Shown here piece after piece: positions 26,426 to 34,974 of a DNA stretch of 64,000 nucleotides. Every line of letters starts with the position of its first letter. Position 1 is the first letter of the stretch. Position numbers and translations under genes: made by a program. The stretch spans positions 217,617 to 281,616 of the forward strand of contig JACKHE010000005.1 in assembly GCA_020639135.1 (NCBI GenBank). The letters are read 5' to 3'. The notes below the pieces were generated by a model. That model had not been told where the DNA came from. It worked only from the letters and a program-made list of their open reading frames with translations, and made no database searches. Origin of the DNA: Phycisphaeraceae bacterium (GTDB lineage Bacteria > Planctomycetota > Phycisphaerae > Phycisphaerales > UBA1924).

Positions 26426-27724
26426 ATGCTCAACGCGACCGTCACGCTGATCGCCTCGGACCGGCTCGAACAGGCGACGTCGCGGTGGTGGCAGCCGATC
26501 GCCGAGGCGTGGACGATGCACGGGGAGACACCCTCGGTGCAGGCGCTGAGCATGAGCGAGGCGGTCGAGCAGCCCGGGGTCGTCGTCGGCTCGTCGGTGC
26601 TGCTGGTCATCACGGGCCAGAGCTCGACTTCGGACCTGGCCAAGCTCGTCGATCGCCTCAGCGCCAGGCTGCTCCCGCTGGTGATCCTCGCGCCGGCGCA
26701 CCCCAGGTACGAGGCGTTCCGCGACGACGGCGTGATCGTCGAGACGCACGACGCGCACCCCGAGGCGATCGCCTCGATGCTCTACGCGGGCGTGGCGCGG
26801 CAGCCGGTGATCGAGTCGATCCGCAACGAGCTCCGCGCTCTGCGCCGGGCGCAGGCGGGGCTGACCGACCACATCGATCGCATGCACAGCGAGCTGCAGC
26901 TGGCGGCGATCATCCAGCAGGACTTCCTCCCGAGCTCCCTCCCGGTCGTGGACGGGCTCGACTTCAGCGTGCTCTACCGCCCCTGCGGGTACGTCAGCGG
27001 GGACATCTACGACGTGGTCCGCCTCGACGAGAACCGCATCGGGTTCTTCGTCGCCGACGCGACGGGGCACGGCGTGCCCGCGGCGCTGATGACCATGGTC
27101 CTGAGCCGCGCGCTGCACACCACCGACATCGACGACCAGGGCAGGACGCGCGTCGTCCCCCCGGGCGAGGCGATCGCGCGGCTCAACGGCGCGATCGTCC
27201 GGCAGGCGGCCTCGACGCACCGGTTCGCGACCGGGATGTACGGGATCATCGACCGCTCGACGAACGTCGCGAAGATCGCCGTCGCGGGGCACCCGCCGCC
27301 GCTGCTCGTCCGCGCCGACGGGACCGCGAGGACCGTCGATGGCGGCGGCCCCATGCTCGGCGTCTTCCCCGAGGCGGAATACGAAGAGATCGAGGTCGAG
27401 CTGCGCGACGACGAGATGCTGATCGTCTATTCCGACGGCTTCGAGACGACCTTCCCCGACGCCGGCGCCAATCAGCACGAACGCCGGTTGCCGACGCAGC
27501 GGTACATCGAGCGGTTCTCGTCCCTGGGCGGGCGATCGATGTCGATCGGCATCGGGCAGGCGCTCGACGACCTGGCGGTCGAGATCGACACCCAGAGCGG
27601 CTCGCTGCACCAGCTCGACGACCTGACCGCGCTCGTCGTGGGGGGGCGGGACTACGCCGGGGTCCGGGACGCGCTCGATCTGGGCGCCGAGCCGGAGCCG
27701 GAGTTCCGATCGAAAGCCGCCTGA
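26426..27724 (+). CDS. SpoIIE/RsbU-type PP2C phosphatase with receiver-like N-terminus
   Basis: 432 residues. The N-terminal 130 residues resemble a degenerate receiver (VVVGSSVLLVITGQSS, LLPLVILAPAHPRYEAFRDD). No intact phosphorylation Asp is obvious. A helical linker leads to the PP2C domain (about 170-400): GYVSGDIYDVVRLDENRIG, ADATGHGVPAALMT, AVAGHPPPLL and YSDGFETTF, with the metal-binding acidic residues D(I)YD, DATGHG and SDG. Such phosphatases act on anti-anti-sigma (STAS) proteins in partner switching. No STAS or HPK-type anti-sigma gene is visible nearby. The Shine-Dalgarno AGGGGA precedes the ATG. Confidence 0.88.
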   Translation: MLNATVTLIASDRLEQATSRWWQPIAEAWTMHGETPSVQALSMSEAVEQPGVVVGSSVLLVITGQSSTSDLAKLVDRLSARLLPLVILAPAHPRYEAFRDDGVIVETHDAHPEAIASMLYAGVARQPVIESIRNELRALRRAQAGLTDHIDRMHSELQLAAIIQQDFLPSSLPVVDGLDFSVLYRPCGYVSGDIYDVVRLDENRIGFFVADATGHGVPAALMTMVLSRALHTTDIDDQGRTRVVPPGEAIARLNGAIVRQAASTHRFATGMYGIIDRSTNVAKIAVAGHPPPLLVRADGTARTVDGGGPMLGVFPEAEYEEIEVELRDDEMLIVYSDGFETTFPDAGANQHERRLPTQRYIERFSSLGGRSMSIGIGQALDDLAVEIDTQSGSLHQLDDLTALVVGGRDYAGVRDALDLGAEPEPEFRSKAA

Positions 27725-27752
27725 GCCCGCCGGTTGGAGGCCGGAACGGGCG

Positions 27753-27758
27753 TATCAT
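27753..27758 (+). promoter_or_regulatory. -10-like box, leaderless type, lpxA
   Basis: TATCAT, 6 bases before the ATG at 27765. There is no Shine-Dalgarno. Confidence 0.4.
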
Positions 27759-27764
27759 GACGCC

Positions 27765-28592
27765 ATGCCCGGCACTGCGATCGCCACAGCAACCAGCGTC
27801 CACCCCACGGCGACGATCGACCCGACGGCGGTCATCGGCGAGGGGGTTCTCATCGAAGCGGACGTCTTCATCGGCCCCCGCTGCGTGATCGGCGAGGGCT
27901 GCCGGCTTCGCGCGCGGTCGATGGTGCTCGAGCACACCACGCTCGGCGCCCGGTGCGATGTGCACCCCTACGCCGTGCTGGGCGGCGACCCGCAGGACTT
28001 CAAGTACGACGGCTCGACCCCCGGCGCGCTGGTGGTCGGCGAGGGCAACATCTTCCGCGAGGGCGTGACGGTCAGCCGCTCGGTGGGGGACGAGCACCCA
28101 ACGACGATCGGCGACGGCAACTTCTTCATGGCCAACAGCCACGCGGGGCACAACACCGTCATGGGCAACAACTGCGTTCTCGCCAACGGGACGCTGCTTG
28201 CCGGGCACGTGCGCATCGGCGACCGCTGCTTCTTCGGCGGCAACTGCTGCGTCCACCAGTTCTGCGACATCGGCTCGGGCGTGATGCTCCAGGGCGGGGG
28301 CTTGGCGTCGATGCACGTCATCCCTTACGGGATCGTCAGCGGGCTCAACACGCTCGCGGGCATCAACCTCGTCGGGCTCCGACGGACGCCGGGCTGCACG
28401 AAGCAGGACATTTCAGAGGTGCAGCGGGTGCACCGGACGCTCTTCCGGGAGCGGCGCCCGCTCAGCGCGGCGCTGGGGCAGCTCGAGGGCGAGGCGTGGG
28501 GCCCATTCGCGCAGCGGATGATCGACTTCGCCCGCCGCGTCCGCGATGCGCAGCCGCCGCGCGCCAGGGGCATGGCGGCGCCGGCGCCTTGA
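27765..28592 (+). CDS. lpxA: acyl-ACP--UDP-N-acetylglucosamine O-acyltransferase
   Basis: First enzyme of lipid A synthesis, 275 residues, with a left-handed beta-helix. Hexapeptide repeats start at VHPTATIDPTAVIGEGVLIE. The catalytic-His region ANSHAGHNTVMGNNC and FREGVTVSRSV are LpxA-specific, and the C-terminal helical domain (LIGLRRTPGCTKQDI-type) is present. The next genes on the strand are a membrane protein and a Gfo/Idh/MocA dehydrogenase. In several bacteria LpxA works with such a dehydrogenase (GnnA) on 3-amino-sugar lipid A precursors. The start has no Shine-Dalgarno and a TATCAT box 6 bases upstream. Confidence 0.93.
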   Translation: MPGTAIATATSVHPTATIDPTAVIGEGVLIEADVFIGPRCVIGEGCRLRARSMVLEHTTLGARCDVHPYAVLGGDPQDFKYDGSTPGALVVGEGNIFREGVTVSRSVGDEHPTTIGDGNFFMANSHAGHNTVMGNNCVLANGTLLAGHVRIGDRCFFGGNCCVHQFCDIGSGVMLQGGGLASMHVIPYGIVSGLNTLAGINLVGLRRTPGCTKQDISEVQRVHRTLFRERRPLSAALGQLEGEAWGPFAQRMIDFARRVRDAQPPRARGMAAPAP

Positions 28593-28643
28593 TCGCCGCC
28601 CGATGGATCCCCCCCGTGTGAGCGCACGAACAGGGTTGAGGCC

Positions 28644-29678
28644 ATGAGCACGACCAACCCCGATCCCTACGACATCGACGGCGCCGACAACCCCTTCGGC
28701 CCCTCGGGGCACGTGGAGGTCTTCGCGCCGCAGGGCGAGGTGGACGACCGCGCGAGGTCGCCGCGGATGGATGCGATCGCGCTCGAGCCGGGGCGAAAGT
28801 GCGTTTCGTGCGGCTACGACCTGACGGGGCTGTACGTCGGTGGGAACTGCCCGGAGTGCGGCGACAAGATCCTGAGTGTGGCGCCGAATCCGGACAACGA
28901 CGCGATCAAACGGATGCCCGAGTGGTACCTGCGCGTGCTGGGCGTCGCGCTGTGGGGGCTCGCGATCTCCGGTGCGCTGGTTATCGTTGCGGAAGTCATG
29001 ATTCTGATTCAGGCATCTTCATGGGCGACGTCATCGAATCTGCTCCACACGTTTGTTCAGGTCGTGGCGCTGACGTGGTTCGTAGGGATCCTCGCGCTCT
29101 GCTGCCCGCCGCCGGAGAAAGAACCCAGGCTCGGGATCGGACGGTCGCGGTGGGAGCTGGCGATCTCGGCGTCGGCGGCGCTGTCGCAGGTCGGCGTGCT
29201 CGTCGCGCTGCTGCATCCGCTTCTTGTTGGCGCGGTCAACATCCAACTCCTGCTCTGGAGCGCCAACATCGCGTTCTACGGGCTCTTCCTTGTCGCACTC
29301 CAAGGCGCCAGGATCGCGTGGCGACTCAATGACGAGGACCGTGCGCACCGGCTGCAAACCGCGGGGCTCTCGATCCCGCTGGGCGCCGGAATGGTGTACG
29401 TCTTCGGCGAGATCATCGGCGCGCACGTCCCATTCCTCTCGCTCTTCGGCGTCCCGTTTCTCGTCATTCAGGTCATCGGGACATTCCTCTGGATCTGGGG
29501 CAACCTGTACCTGCTGTGGTCCTTCGTGAACCTGGGGCAGGAGGCGTTCTGGGCGATCAGCAACACTCACGCGGCTCAGGCGAGGATCGAGCGGATGAAG
29601 GACCGAGCCCGCGCCGAGTTCGAGCAGGCCCAGCGGGAGCGCGAGGACAGTCAGCCCTACGGTGGCCCCATCTCCTGA
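28644..29678 (+). CDS. zinc-ribbon multipass membrane protein of unknown function
   Basis: 344 residues. The N-terminal region carries a four-cysteine zinc ribbon (CVSCGYDLTGLYVGGNCPEC, about residues 53-72). Roughly seven hydrophobic segments follow from about residue 95 to 310, then a charged coiled tail (ARIERMKDRARAEFEQAQRE). Planctomycetes have many such zinc-ribbon membrane proteins. No function is known. It sits between lpxA and the dehydrogenase, in the same direction, with gaps of 51 and 72 bases. Confidence 0.75.
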   Translation: MSTTNPDPYDIDGADNPFGPSGHVEVFAPQGEVDDRARSPRMDAIALEPGRKCVSCGYDLTGLYVGGNCPECGDKILSVAPNPDNDAIKRMPEWYLRVLGVALWGLAISGALVIVAEVMILIQASSWATSSNLLHTFVQVVALTWFVGILALCCPPPEKEPRLGIGRSRWELAISASAALSQVGVLVALLHPLLVGAVNIQLLLWSANIAFYGLFLVALQGARIAWRLNDEDRAHRLQTAGLSIPLGAGMVYVFGEIIGAHVPFLSLFGVPFLVIQVIGTFLWIWGNLYLLWSFVNLGQEAFWAISNTHAAQARIERMKDRARAEFEQAQREREDSQPYGGPIS

Positions 29679-29750
29679 AACGCCCCCGTGACCTGTCCCG
29701 ATGGCCGCCCGGCGTTGATTTCCGGCTCCCCCGCGCAGACACTCCACCCC

Positions 29751-30851
29751 ATGGCCACCCCTACCAAACCCGCGGCCGGGCTCGCGCCCGCTTCCCCCAT
29801 CGAGGTCCGGCAGAAGACCCTCCGCTGCGGCGTCATCGGCGTCGGGCGGATGGGCCGGCACCATGCCCGTGTGTACTCCGAGATCCCGGGGTGCGAGCTC
29901 GTCGGCGTCGTGGACGCCAACGATTCCCAGCGCACCGACATCGCCAGGCAGCGGGGTTGCAAGGGCTACGCGCAGGAGCAAGAGCTGCTCGACGCCGGCG
30001 TGGACGCGGTGAGCATCGCGGTTCCCACCACGGCGCATCTCAAGGTCGCGCGGCCATTCCTCGAGGCCGGGGTCGCGTGCCTGATCGAGAAACCGCTGGC
30101 GCCCAACGCTCAGGAATCGCGAGAGCTGGCGCGGCTGGCCAAGGCGCACGGCGCCTGCCTCCAGGTCGGGCACATCGAGCGGTTCAACCCGGTGGTGCGC
30201 GCGCTCCGCGCCGAGCAGGCGAGGGAGCTCGCCGACGGCGCCACGCAGAGCATCACGCCGCGGTTCATGGAGATCCACCGCGTCAGCCCCATGACGTTCC
30301 GGAGCCTGGACGTGAGCGTGGTTTTCGACATGATGATCCACGACCTTGACCTGGTGCTGATGCTCATGGGCGGCGTCGAGCCGGTCGAGGTGCAGGCGAC
30401 GGGCGTCGCGGTGCTCACCGGGCACGCCGACATCTGCAACGCCAGGCTCGTCTTCGAGCGCCCCGAGGGGCGGTGCGTGGCGACGATCACGGCGTCGCGG
30501 CTCGCGCTCAAGACGGAGCGCAAGGCGCGGCTGATCGCGCCGGACGCCTACGTCAGCATCGACTACGCGAAGAAGGCGGGTGTGCTCATCCGCAAGCGCT
30601 CCAACGCGAGCACGCTGGCGGAGGTCCGCGAGCGGCTGCACGAGGGCGCCGACCTGACGAGCCTGAACTACATGGACCTCGTCGCGGTCGAGCAGCTGAC
30701 CATCGACGACGCCGAGCCCCTGCGGATGCAGCTGGAGAGCTTCGTCGGGGCGATCCGGACGGGCGAACGGCCCGAGGTGGACGCCGACGCGGGCTTCGCG
30801 GCGGTCCGGACGGCCGAGCGGATCATCGAGGCGATCGAGAAGGTGGGGTGA
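29751..30851 (+). CDS. Gfo/Idh/MocA-type NAD(P)-dependent sugar dehydrogenase
   Basis: 366 residues from ATG 29751. The Rossmann motif is RCGVIGVGRMGRHHARVY. The catalytic-type EKP motif is CLIEKPLAPNAQE, and LQVGHIERFNPVV and FDMMIHDLDLVLMLMGG are typical of the family. Close in arrangement to GnnA of lipid A 3-amino-sugar synthesis, and it lies two genes downstream of lpxA. However, no GnnB-type aminotransferase is in the window, so the substrate is inferred only. The alternative is a general UDP-sugar or inositol dehydrogenase. Confidence 0.85.
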   Translation: MATPTKPAAGLAPASPIEVRQKTLRCGVIGVGRMGRHHARVYSEIPGCELVGVVDANDSQRTDIARQRGCKGYAQEQELLDAGVDAVSIAVPTTAHLKVARPFLEAGVACLIEKPLAPNAQESRELARLAKAHGACLQVGHIERFNPVVRALRAEQARELADGATQSITPRFMEIHRVSPMTFRSLDVSVVFDMMIHDLDLVLMLMGGVEPVEVQATGVAVLTGHADICNARLVFERPEGRCVATITASRLALKTERKARLIAPDAYVSIDYAKKAGVLIRKRSNASTLAEVRERLHEGADLTSLNYMDLVAVEQLTIDDAEPLRMQLESFVGAIRTGERPEVDADAGFAAVRTAERIIEAIEKVG

Positions 30852-30928
30852 TCGTCCCCGGAGCCCCCACGAACGCCGAGACCGGGGCTACACTCTCGCC
30901 CTGATCCCCCGAGGAGCGACCCCCGATC

Positions 30929-31351
30929 ATGGCCAAGAAGACCTTCCACTGCACCGTCATCACCCCCGCCGAGCGACTGCTCGACGAGGAGGTGACGTAC
31001 GTCAACATCCCCCTACACGACGGGCTCATGGGCATCCTGCCGGGGCGCTCGCCGATCCTCGCCAAGCTGGGGCTGGGCGAGCTGCGGATCACCAGCGCCG
31101 AGGGGGGCGACCGGTCGTACCTGCTCGAGGACGGCTTCGCGCAGATGGTCGGCGACTCGCTGACGCTGCTGGCCAAGTCCGCGGTCCCGGTCGAGAGCCT
31201 CTCCGAGGAGGAGGCCCGCGCGGAGCTCGCCGAGGCGAACGCCCGGAACGCCACCGAGGGCGACGCGATGCGCAAGATCACCCGAGACCGCGACCGCGCC
31301 CGGCTGAAGATGCGTCTGGCGAGCTCGTTCCGCTCCTCCGGCGCGATCTGA
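30929..31351 (+). CDS. atpC: F-type ATP synthase epsilon subunit
   Basis: 140 residues. The N-terminal beta-sandwich has the epsilon signature HCTVITPAERLLDEEV and NIPLHDGLMGILPGRSPILA. The C-terminal helical hairpin begins LSEEEARAELAEANAR. Shine-Dalgarno GAGGAG lies before the ATG. The atp operon itself is not here, so this epsilon subunit is detached from other ATP synthase genes within view. A terminator follows at 31378. Confidence 0.9.
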   Translation: MAKKTFHCTVITPAERLLDEEVTYVNIPLHDGLMGILPGRSPILAKLGLGELRITSAEGGDRSYLLEDGFAQMVGDSLTLLAKSAVPVESLSEEEARAELAEANARNATEGDAMRKITRDRDRARLKMRLASSFRSSGAI

Positions 31352-31377
31352 TTCCATCGACAAGCAGATTGTGAACC

Positions 31378-31404
31378 ACGCCGTCCACATGGGCGGCGTT
31401 TTTC
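31378..31404 (+). terminator. intrinsic terminator after atpC
   Basis: The stem ACGCCGTCC / GGGCGGCGT (31378-31386 with 31391-31399; one T-G pair) around ACAT is followed by TTTTT. Confidence 0.8.
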
Positions 31405-31515
31405 CTGCGCGCCGGACGAAAGTGTCGGCGCCGCCGGGCGCGGGTCGATCAGAGATCCGGGCGCCGGCGCGCGGTTGGCGTTGGGCGCCCCCCGAACGAG
31501 TGAGGAACGCGATCC

Positions 31516-33570
31516 ATGACCACGATCAACCCCAACAACGGCGCCGGCGCCGACCGGCTGAACCCGACGATCCAATCCACCCTCAGCCGCCTGGGCAGGG
31601 CGCTGACGATCCGCGATGGCAAGGCCGGCCCCGGCGCCGCCGCCCGCGCCGGCGACAGCGTGGAGATCAGCCCCAGCGCGTCCTCGGCGTCGTCATCACT
31701 CGACCGCGTCGGCTCGCTGCTGGCGGGCCTGGAGTCGCTGGTGGCGCAGGCCGCGGCGGACGATTCGAGCGCCGAAGTCCGGGCCGAGGCGCAGCGGCGG
31801 ATCGATGAGGCGGTGGCGCAGATCTCGCAGGTGGCGGGGTCGGGGTCGGTGGGGGCGGTGGGCGACCGCCTGAACGCGGCGCCGGGGTATTCGGTGGTGA
31901 ACCGGCACGACGCGATCAGCGGTGTGGCGGTGAGCTCGGATCTCAAGCAGGGAGAGCGGCTGGATGTCGAGCTGAACGTGCTGCACTCGGCGCACTTCGG
32001 CGGGTTTTTCCTGTCCCTTGGCGGGATCAGTATTGATCTCGGGACCGGCTCATCGTTCGTCTTCGAGATCGCCGGGAACTTCGGTTCGCAGATCTTGTCG
32101 TTCTTCTCCGGTACGACAATCTACGACATCGAAGCGGCGATCAACACTTTCGAAGACCAGACCGGGGTTCACGCGGTCGCTTCTCAGACCGGCATCCGGA
32201 TCGAGAGCGTCGGCCTGAGCGCCGATGATTTCGTGACCATCCGGGTTCTCGACGACGGCAGTGTCGCTGGCAGTGATGGGATTCTCACACTCCGCAACGA
32301 CGACCCCACGGCGGCGTCGCCATTCGGGGCGACCCAGTTTGGTTCATCCGCTGCGAACGCAGGGCTCACTGACTTTGGCCGGGATTTCGAGGCCGAGATC
32401 AATGGTGTGGCGGCGCAGGTTGACGGGAACCGGTTCAGCGCGAGCCTGCTGGGTGGTCGGGTCGATGTCGCTTTCGATTTCGATCCGATTTCTAGCCTGA
32501 ACAACTGGGCGTTCCCGATCGGCACTCCCGCTCGTGCGCTGACGGTCCTTGGCGGTCATGCGGACCCGAGCTTCGACTCGGATCGGAGCGATCAAGCCGA
32601 GAATATCCGGGTCGAGAACCGGGCATTAGGCAGGGGCGAATCCTTCGATGTGATCTTCGACACTTTCGAGAGCGCCAAGCGTGCGGGGGTGTATCTGCAA
32701 CTGGGTGGGTTCGGTCACGCGACGACGGTTGCGGGTGAACTCACATTCACGCTGCAAGGCCCCACCGGTGCGGAGAGTTTCGTTCTTCATTCCGGACAGA
32801 GCATCGCTTCGGTGCTCGACGCGATCAATGCGAAATCTGAGCAACTCGGGACGCAGGCACGGCTGTCCGGCAAGACCTTGTTGATCGCAACCGACGAGTT
32901 CGGTGAGAGTCAGCACATCTCGCTGAAGATCGACGCGGCGGATTTCTATCAGGGCGCCGCGGGCCGTTTGCTGGTCGATTACCATGGAAGCCCAATCGCG
33001 GAGCATACAGACCTCACAATCAATGATCTGATGTATCGACCAGCGATCAAGGATTCCGGTCAGGACATCCATGTGTACAGCAACTTCCATCACGGTGCGA
33101 TTCAGTTCAGCACCGATGGGAGGCGGATCGTTGGCGATGTGTTTGACGGTGACCTGCACTTTGAGCTCGACCTCGCCACGATCCTCCCGGACCCAGAGGG
33201 GCTGGGGTACGGCACACCGAGGCTCGACAACTTCCACGCCTTCACCATCCACGGCGCCGACGGTGTCAACGTGGACGGCCCCATCGGCGACATCCCTGCC
33301 CCGGCGCCGTTGCCGGCGTCATCGCCGCTCCTCGACGCCCTCGCGCCCTTTGCAACAGGCGGGGCGAGCGCGGGGGACTTCGACGCCGCACTCGGGGCGA
33401 TCCGGTTGCTGCGGGATCAGGCGGCGCCGCCGGTGAGCGAAGGTGAACTCCAGCAGGTCAGGAGCGAGTTGATCGCCGAGGCGGGGCGCTCGCTTGGGAT
33501 CACGGCGCCGACCGACGCGGAGCGGGCGCTGGAGCTGCTGGGGGGCGCCAAATCCACAAGGAACTCATAG
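31516..33570 (+). CDS. flagellin-hook-IN-motif-containing protein
   Basis: 684 residues, with no signal peptide. The N-terminus (MTTINPNNGAGADRLNPT) is followed by an Ala/Ser-rich helical region with GDSVEISPSAS, a phrase of flagellar-export-type proteins such as FlgM and hook proteins (inference). At least two flagellin-hook-IN-type repeats are visible: TTIYDIEAAINTFEDQTGVH with IRIESVGLSADDFVTI, and QSIASVLDAINAKSEQLGTQ with LLIATDEFGESQHISL. The C-terminus is LIAEAGRSLGITAPTDAERA and LELLGG. The ends are GC-rich but the core (about 32000-33200) is much AT-richer. It is the intact member of a pair whose second member is interrupted at 33615-35669. Shine-Dalgarno GAGG. Confidence 0.78.
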   Translation: MTTINPNNGAGADRLNPTIQSTLSRLGRALTIRDGKAGPGAAARAGDSVEISPSASSASSSLDRVGSLLAGLESLVAQAAADDSSAEVRAEAQRRIDEAVAQISQVAGSGSVGAVGDRLNAAPGYSVVNRHDAISGVAVSSDLKQGERLDVELNVLHSAHFGGFFLSLGGISIDLGTGSSFVFEIAGNFGSQILSFFSGTTIYDIEAAINTFEDQTGVHAVASQTGIRIESVGLSADDFVTIRVLDDGSVAGSDGILTLRNDDPTAASPFGATQFGSSAANAGLTDFGRDFEAEINGVAAQVDGNRFSASLLGGRVDVAFDFDPISSLNNWAFPIGTPARALTVLGGHADPSFDSDRSDQAENIRVENRALGRGESFDVIFDTFESAKRAGVYLQLGGFGHATTVAGELTFTLQGPTGAESFVLHSGQSIASVLDAINAKSEQLGTQARLSGKTLLIATDEFGESQHISLKIDAADFYQGAAGRLLVDYHGSPIAEHTDLTINDLMYRPAIKDSGQDIHVYSNFHHGAIQFSTDGRRIVGDVFDGDLHFELDLATILPDPEGLGYGTPRLDNFHAFTIHGADGVNVDGPIGDIPAPAPLPASSPLLDALAPFATGGASAGDFDAALGAIRLLRDQAAPPVSEGELQQVRSELIAEAGRSLGITAPTDAERALELLGGAKSTRNS

Positions 33571-33614
33571 AGATCCACCGCGCGAGCGGTTGAATACAAC
33601 AGCGAATCGGATTC

Positions 33615-33716
33615 ATGAGCACGATCAACCCCACCGGGGCGGTTCAACGGCTATACGAAACGAGGGCTAGGGATACATTCGAGTACTTCCGGTGGTGGCT
33701 TCTAATTCCGAAGTAG
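33615..33716 (+). pseudogene. N-terminal remnant of a second hook-IN-type gene
   Basis: Frame MSTINPTGAVQRLYETRA then TAG at 33716. The first residues match the start of the intact gene (MTTINPN------RL). After about residue 13 the DNA turns AT-rich and resemblance stops. The C-terminal match is at 35580. An imperfect inverted repeat AGTACTTCCGG / CCGAAGTAGTACT lies at 33682-33720, at the end of the fragment. Confidence 0.55.
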
Positions 33717-33738
33717 TACTGACTGTCCTCAGTAAGCA

Positions 33739-34518
33739 TCAAAGCAGTTCCGCGATATGGAGGAAGGCTTCGACTGACTCGCGGTACACACCAAGGTGTT
33801 TGTCGATGTCCGCCTTCTTCGCGAGATAGTATCTGTTATGTGCGGATCTGTGACCGAGGTCACGAAGTTCTCTGAGGTCTTTCTTCACGTTTCGCGGGAG
33901 ATTCCACGACGACTCGGATAGAGCTTTCTCGATCAGTTGCGTCAGTTGGAAGAATTGGCCGTTCTTGTCCTTGATCTTCTTGTCGATCTTCTTCGCCTCG
34001 AACGCCTCGATGATGCTGGTTTCGAGAAGCCGCCTCATCATAACTGCTGCGCCATCGTAGTAGCCGGCGTCGTACGACCCATTAGTCTGTCGCCCTACCG
34101 AGATTAGGTAGCCGCGACCTGTCTGCTGAAGGATGTCGAGTGGAAGCACACCGCCATCCACTTTAAAGGATGCCTTTGCGGGTGTTTCTCGCCATTTGGT
34201 CGTCAGTTCAAAATTCAAGTCACGCAGTGCTTCTGCTCTGCTCTTGGGTTTTGAAGTCGGTGAGAATACAGTTTCGATCAATTCTGCGAGCGCGCTCGTG
34301 TCGCCCAGTGACATATCTCCGAGAGCCGTGAACGCGATCGTTGCATCGGCCCTCAGCTTTGAGAGCTTATCCGCGTAGAAATTGACGCCAGAAAGCGACT
34401 TCTTATGGCGAGCCGCTGTCCTGGAACACTCAACCGCTTCCTTGGCGAGTGCAGCTAGGCGTTCCTGCGGCGATGCCACCTTCTCCACCACATTCTTCTT
34501 TGACCGCTTCTTCGCCAT
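33739..34518 (-). CDS. DUF4145/HEPN-like protein of the three-gene insert (gene 3)
   Basis: 259 residues, last gene of the minus-strand operon, starting 3 bases after the middle gene's stop. A Lys-rich start (MAKKRSKKNVVEK) is followed by a helical region of unknown kind (about 20-100) and a central beta segment with DGGVLPLDILQQTGRGYLIS. The C-terminal 100 residues resemble DUF4145/HEPN-type helical domains: GAAVMMRRLLETSIIEAFE, then LRELRDLGHRSAHNRYYLAK, with the conserved Arg-rich/His pocket. HEPN domains are often RNases in defence and toxin systems; here that is an inference. Base composition is about 52-57% G+C in lines counted here, against 63-70% outside. Confidence 0.72.
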   Translation of the reverse strand: MAKKRSKKNVVEKVASPQERLAALAKEAVECSRTAARHKKSLSGVNFYADKLSKLRADATIAFTALGDMSLGDTSALAELIETVFSPTSKPKSRAEALRDLNFELTTKWRETPAKASFKVDGGVLPLDILQQTGRGYLISVGRQTNGSYDAGYYDGAAVMMRRLLETSIIEAFEAKKIDKKIKDKNGQFFQLTQLIEKALSESSWNLPRNVKKDLRELRDLGHRSAHNRYYLAKKADIDKHLGVYRESVEAFLHIAELL

Positions 34519-34521
34519 GAC

Positions 34522-34974
34522 TTACCAGTTCGAGTAGGCATAAGTCGTCTTCGCCCCCTTGCCACCCGTGGACTGCTTTTGCCGCCTGAGCTTTTTGTCC
34601 CTGGTAAGTCGCATGAGCGGGGTGCTCAGGTTTGTGACCGGGATGTGGAATCCTCGATCAGCCAACTCGGCTTTCACGTCCGCCAACGTCCGCTGTTCGT
34701 CAAAGAACCCGTCGTCGATTAGCTCAAGCAGGCGGGTCTTGGGACCTTTCCCTTTGGGAGCAGCCTTTGTCGCCGCTTTCTTGGCACCGGTCTTCTTACC
34801 TATCTTCTTCGAAGTCTTCTTCTTTGGAGCAAGTGCCACTCCTTCGCTGAGCAGGGTTTCGAGGATCTTCTCGAACGCGACGCGGCGGAGTTCGGGGTCC
34901 TTCACCGACTGCACGGCGGCTTCGGCTTGTGCGACCATTTTGCTGTATTCGTTGGCTTGAACATCACTCGGCAT
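34522..34974 (-). CDS. Lys-rich winged-helix-like protein of the insert (gene 2)
   Basis: 150 residues, middle gene of the operon. Its start overlaps the stop of gene 1 by 11 bases. An N-terminal helical segment (EYSKMVAQAEAAVQSVKDPE) is followed by a Lys/Ala-rich, histone H1-like linker (KKKTSKKIGKKTGAKKAATK). The C-terminal domain, TRLLELIDDGFFDEQRTLAD then NLSTPLMRLTRDKKLRRQK, has the pattern of a winged helix-turn-helix. It is a probable DNA- or RNA-binding adaptor. Local GC falls to about 48% in the line counted. No named family is recognised. Confidence 0.7.
   Translation of the reverse strand: MPSDVQANEYSKMVAQAEAAVQSVKDPELRRVAFEKILETLLSEGVALAPKKKTSKKIGKKTGAKKAATKAAPKGKGPKTRLLELIDDGFFDEQRTLADVKAELADRGFHIPVTNLSTPLMRLTRDKKLRRQKQSTGGKGAKTTYAYSNW

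Noticed and set aside
27730..27764. Full -35/-10 promoter for lpxA (TTGGAG with TATCAT)
   Set aside because: The spacer would be 13 bases, too short. Only the -10-like box is kept.
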